From positions 1 to 7,565 of the forward strand of contig JAEYFY010000159.1 in the NCBI GenBank assembly GCA_023454395.1: 7,565 bases of DNA, written 5' to 3'. This DNA is from Pseudomonadota bacterium (lineage in GTDB: Bacteria; Pseudomonadota; Gammaproteobacteria; Enterobacterales; Enterobacteriaceae). Position numbers and translations under genes: made by a program. The notes under the pieces were generated by a model, which searched no databases, was not told the DNA's origin, and was given only the letters and a program-made list of their open reading frames with translations. Shown in pieces: positions 6,131-7,565 of the stretch (its first letter is position 1; the number at the start of each line of letters is the position of its first letter).

Positions 6131-6682
6131 TCACTCATTATATACAGCGACTAATTCTGAGAGAAAGAGAGATAAATTTTCAGCTAAAACTTCTCTTTTC
6201 TTTTTGCCGAAAGTTTCAAGAATGACTTCACCAGAAACATTACACACAGAAATTATTTCGTTTTCTGAATCTGTGCTACCAATAAATAATGTAGGTGTAA
6301 GTTTTAAACGCTTTTGAGTCACCAAATGACCAATAATGTTTTCTTGTAAGCGAATAAAATCCTCTTCACTCCACACTTGGATCAAGCTGAAATCGACCTC
6401 TCTAAAACGAACCTGCATATCCCCAGCATATTGAGTAGTAAAGTAATTGTGCAATTCAGGACGAATAATAATTCCCATCGCTTTTTCAACTTTTTCGAGT
6501 TTATCTGTTCCTACAAAAGGCTGCGGTAGCCAGTAAACAACTTCATCGCCCGTTCTTGATATACAAATAGAAGGAACACCATAAAGATCTTCACTTGCAG
6601 GAGGTAAACCTGATTTTTCTTGCCACAAATCAATATACTTTTGCGTAAAGGCTTTTAATTCAGAGGAGATGTTTTCAGTCAT
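6131..6682 (-). CDS. syd: SecY-interacting protein Syd
   Basis: Cytosolic protein that binds SecY and is thought to help monitor the integrity of the SecYEG translocon. It has 183 residues (about 181 in E. coli) and is collinear with the family: LYGVPS (33-38), VYWLPQPF, the long conserved TTQYAGDM (about 83-90), and QENIIGHLVTQKRLKLTPTLFIG (114-136), ending in the ISVCN.SGEV...G..KR block. No signal peptide or membrane span is visible, consistent with a peripheral role. The ATG at 6680-6682 matches the family N-terminus, but its ribosome-binding site is weak. It is divergent from queF and upstream of the putative csrB, in the E. coli order. Confidence 0.95.
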   Translation of the reverse strand: MTENISSELKAFTQKYIDLWQEKSGLPPASEDLYGVPSICISRTGDEVVYWLPQPFVGTDKLEKVEKAMGIIIRPELHNYFTTQYAGDMQVRFREVDFSLIQVWSEEDFIRLQENIIGHLVTQKRLKLTPTLFIGSTDSENEIISVCNVSGEVILETFGKKKREVLAENLSLFLSELVAVYNE

Positions 6683-6770
6683 AATTATCTGTTCTATCTA
6701 TTTAAATAAGAATTTCCTTTATGTTACCTGATTATGTCACTAATTCAGAGCACCAAAAATAAAGCATTCA

Positions 6771-6798
6771 TATACTATTGATGTTTCAATAGTATAAT
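6771..6798 (+). promoter_or_regulatory. Inverted repeat overlapping a queF -10 box
   Basis: Perfect 11-bp arms TATACTATTGA (6771-6781) and TCAATAGTATA (6786-6796) surround a 4-base spacer, and TATAAT (6793-6798) overlaps the right arm. No good -35 is visible at the right spacing. The repeat sits in the 156-bp divergent syd-queF gap, 41 bases upstream of the queF ATG. It could be an operator for either gene or a leader hairpin. No regulator is identified. Confidence 0.45.
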
Positions 6799-6838
6799 TA
6801 ACCTTCTTTTATTTTCAGCTAAAGTTAGGATGTAAATT

Positions 6839-7565
6839 ATGTCTTTATATCAAGGTGATAAATCTCTTGAAGCATTATCTTTGGGCAAAGAGACTCAATA
6901 TCATGATCAATATGATGCCGGGTTATTGCAAGGTGTACCACGTAGCCTAAATCGAGATTCACTCTCTTTAACTGCTGAAAATTTACCTTTTCACGGTGGT
7001 GATATTTGGACTATGTATGAGCTATCATGGCTTAATAGTAAGGGCTTACCGCAAGTTGCTATTGGTCATGTTGAATTAGATGCAACCACTGAAAATCTTA
7101 TTGAATCTAAAAGTTTTAAATTATATCTCAATAGTTTTAATCAAACTCGTTTTGAAAGTTGGGATCTCGTCGAAAAAACCTTGCTTAAAGATTTAACGAC
7201 TTGTGCTAAAGGCAAAGTTAATCTAACTATTTATCCACTTTCGCATTTTACATCACAACCTATTGTTGATTTTGCTGGAGAGTGTATTGATGAACAAGAT
7301 ATTGAAATTGATAATTATCAGTTTGATATGCAATGGTTAAACGAATCGACAACCGATACACTGGTTGAAGAAACCCTTGTCAGCCATCTGTTAAAATCAA
7401 ATTGCCTCATTACTAATCAACCAGATTGGGGTTCAGTTGCTATTCAATATAAGGGTAAAAAGATTGATCGTGAAAAACTACTACGCTATTTAGTTTCATT
7501 TAGACAACACAATGAATTTCATGAACAGTGTGTTGAGCGAATTTTCCACGATATCATGCAATTAT
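6839..7565 (+). CDS. queF: NADPH-dependent 7-cyano-7-deazaguanine reductase QueF (3' end outside window)
   Basis: Cytosolic enzyme of queuosine biosynthesis that reduces the nitrile preQ0 to the amine preQ1 using NADPH. It is the long, two-domain form typical of proteobacteria. 242 codons are present; about 40 more are expected beyond the edge. Visible features are GVPRSLNRD (32-40), the QueF motif [12 protein letters not shown] (89-100), the catalytic cysteine in KSNCLIT (Cys189) with the general acid in QPDWGS (Asp196), and the substrate-binding HNEFHEQC (His228, Glu229). All are intact. The start at 6839 matches the family and has AGGA eight bases upstream (6827-6830). The frame is open to the end of the window, so this is a partial gene by position, not a broken one. 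Confidence 0.96.
   Translation, partial: MSLYQGDKSLEALSLGKETQYHDQYDAGLLQGVPRSLNRDSLSLTAENLPFHGGDIWTMYELSWLNSKGLPQVAIGHVELDATTENLIESKSFKLYLNSFNQTRFESWDLVEKTLLKDLTTCAKGKVNLTIYPLSHFTSQPIVDFAGECIDEQDIEIDNYQFDMQWLNESTTDTLVEETLVSHLLKSNCLITNQPDWGSVAIQYKGKKIDREKLLRYLVSFRQHNEFHEQCVERIFHDIMQL

Noticed and set aside
6066..6317. 83-codon open frame on the + strand starting in the csrB-syd gap
   Set aside because: It overlaps the syd 3' end in antisense and would begin beside the UvrY box. The Lys/Ser-rich translation has no recognisable domain and no clear ribosome-binding site.
6799..6838. preQ1 riboswitch ahead of queF
   Set aside because: The leader between the -10 box and the ATG is about 35 bases, AT-rich, with no aptamer-like hairpin plus pseudoknot sequence.
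1..7565. CRISPR array, tRNA/rRNA genes, insertion sequences
   Set aside because: No regularly spaced repeats, cloverleaf-like segments, transposase motifs or terminal inverted repeats were seen anywhere in the window.

Overview
The window looks like chromosomal DNA of a low-GC member of the Enterobacterales. A Morganellaceae genome of the Proteus/Providencia type fits best. Six encoded proteins (YaeH, YqcA, PtsG, TruC, Syd, QueF) read as close full-length relatives of the E. coli proteins. The intergenic DNA is very AT-rich, and the gene order is E. coli-like but rearranged. The genus call is an inference from protein similarity and base composition, not from a marker gene.

Layout, left to right. 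(1) yaeH (UPF0325) lies on the + strand and faces yqcA (flavodoxin) across a shared bidirectional terminator. (2) A 507-codon minus-strand gene follows. It is extremely AT-rich and Asn/Lys-rich, I recognise no family in it, and it looks horizontally acquired. (3) ptsG, the glucose PTS enzyme IICB, has its own terminator and a readable control region: a CRP-like site, an Mlc-like dyad over the promoter, a 5' leader hairpin and a ribosome-binding region resembling the E. coli SgrS target. (4) truC and yqcC form a tight minus-strand pair with 8 bases between them. (5) A 461-bp stretch between yqcC and syd has no protein gene. (6) syd lies on the minus strand and is divergent from queF (+), which runs off the right edge.

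The most notable item is the yqcC-syd gap. In E. coli this is where the CsrA-sequestering RNA CsrB is encoded, on the same strand. Here the minus strand can encode an RNA of about 190 nt. It has eight GGA motifs before the terminator, at least two of them in the loops of perfect hairpins, and ends in a strong rho-independent terminator. An 18-bp dyad matching the UvrY/GacA box lies about 175 bp upstream of the inferred start. I interpret this as a short, diverged csrB/rsmB gene.

How the parts relate. In E. coli the order syd-csrB-yqcC-truC-yqcA is continuous. Here ptsG and the unknown gene lie between truC and yqcA, and yaeH (next to dapD in E. coli) adjoins yqcA, so a rearrangement breakpoint lies inside this window. 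The window also holds two post-transcriptional carbon-control elements, a putative CsrB and a candidate sRNA-target leader of ptsG, a few genes apart.
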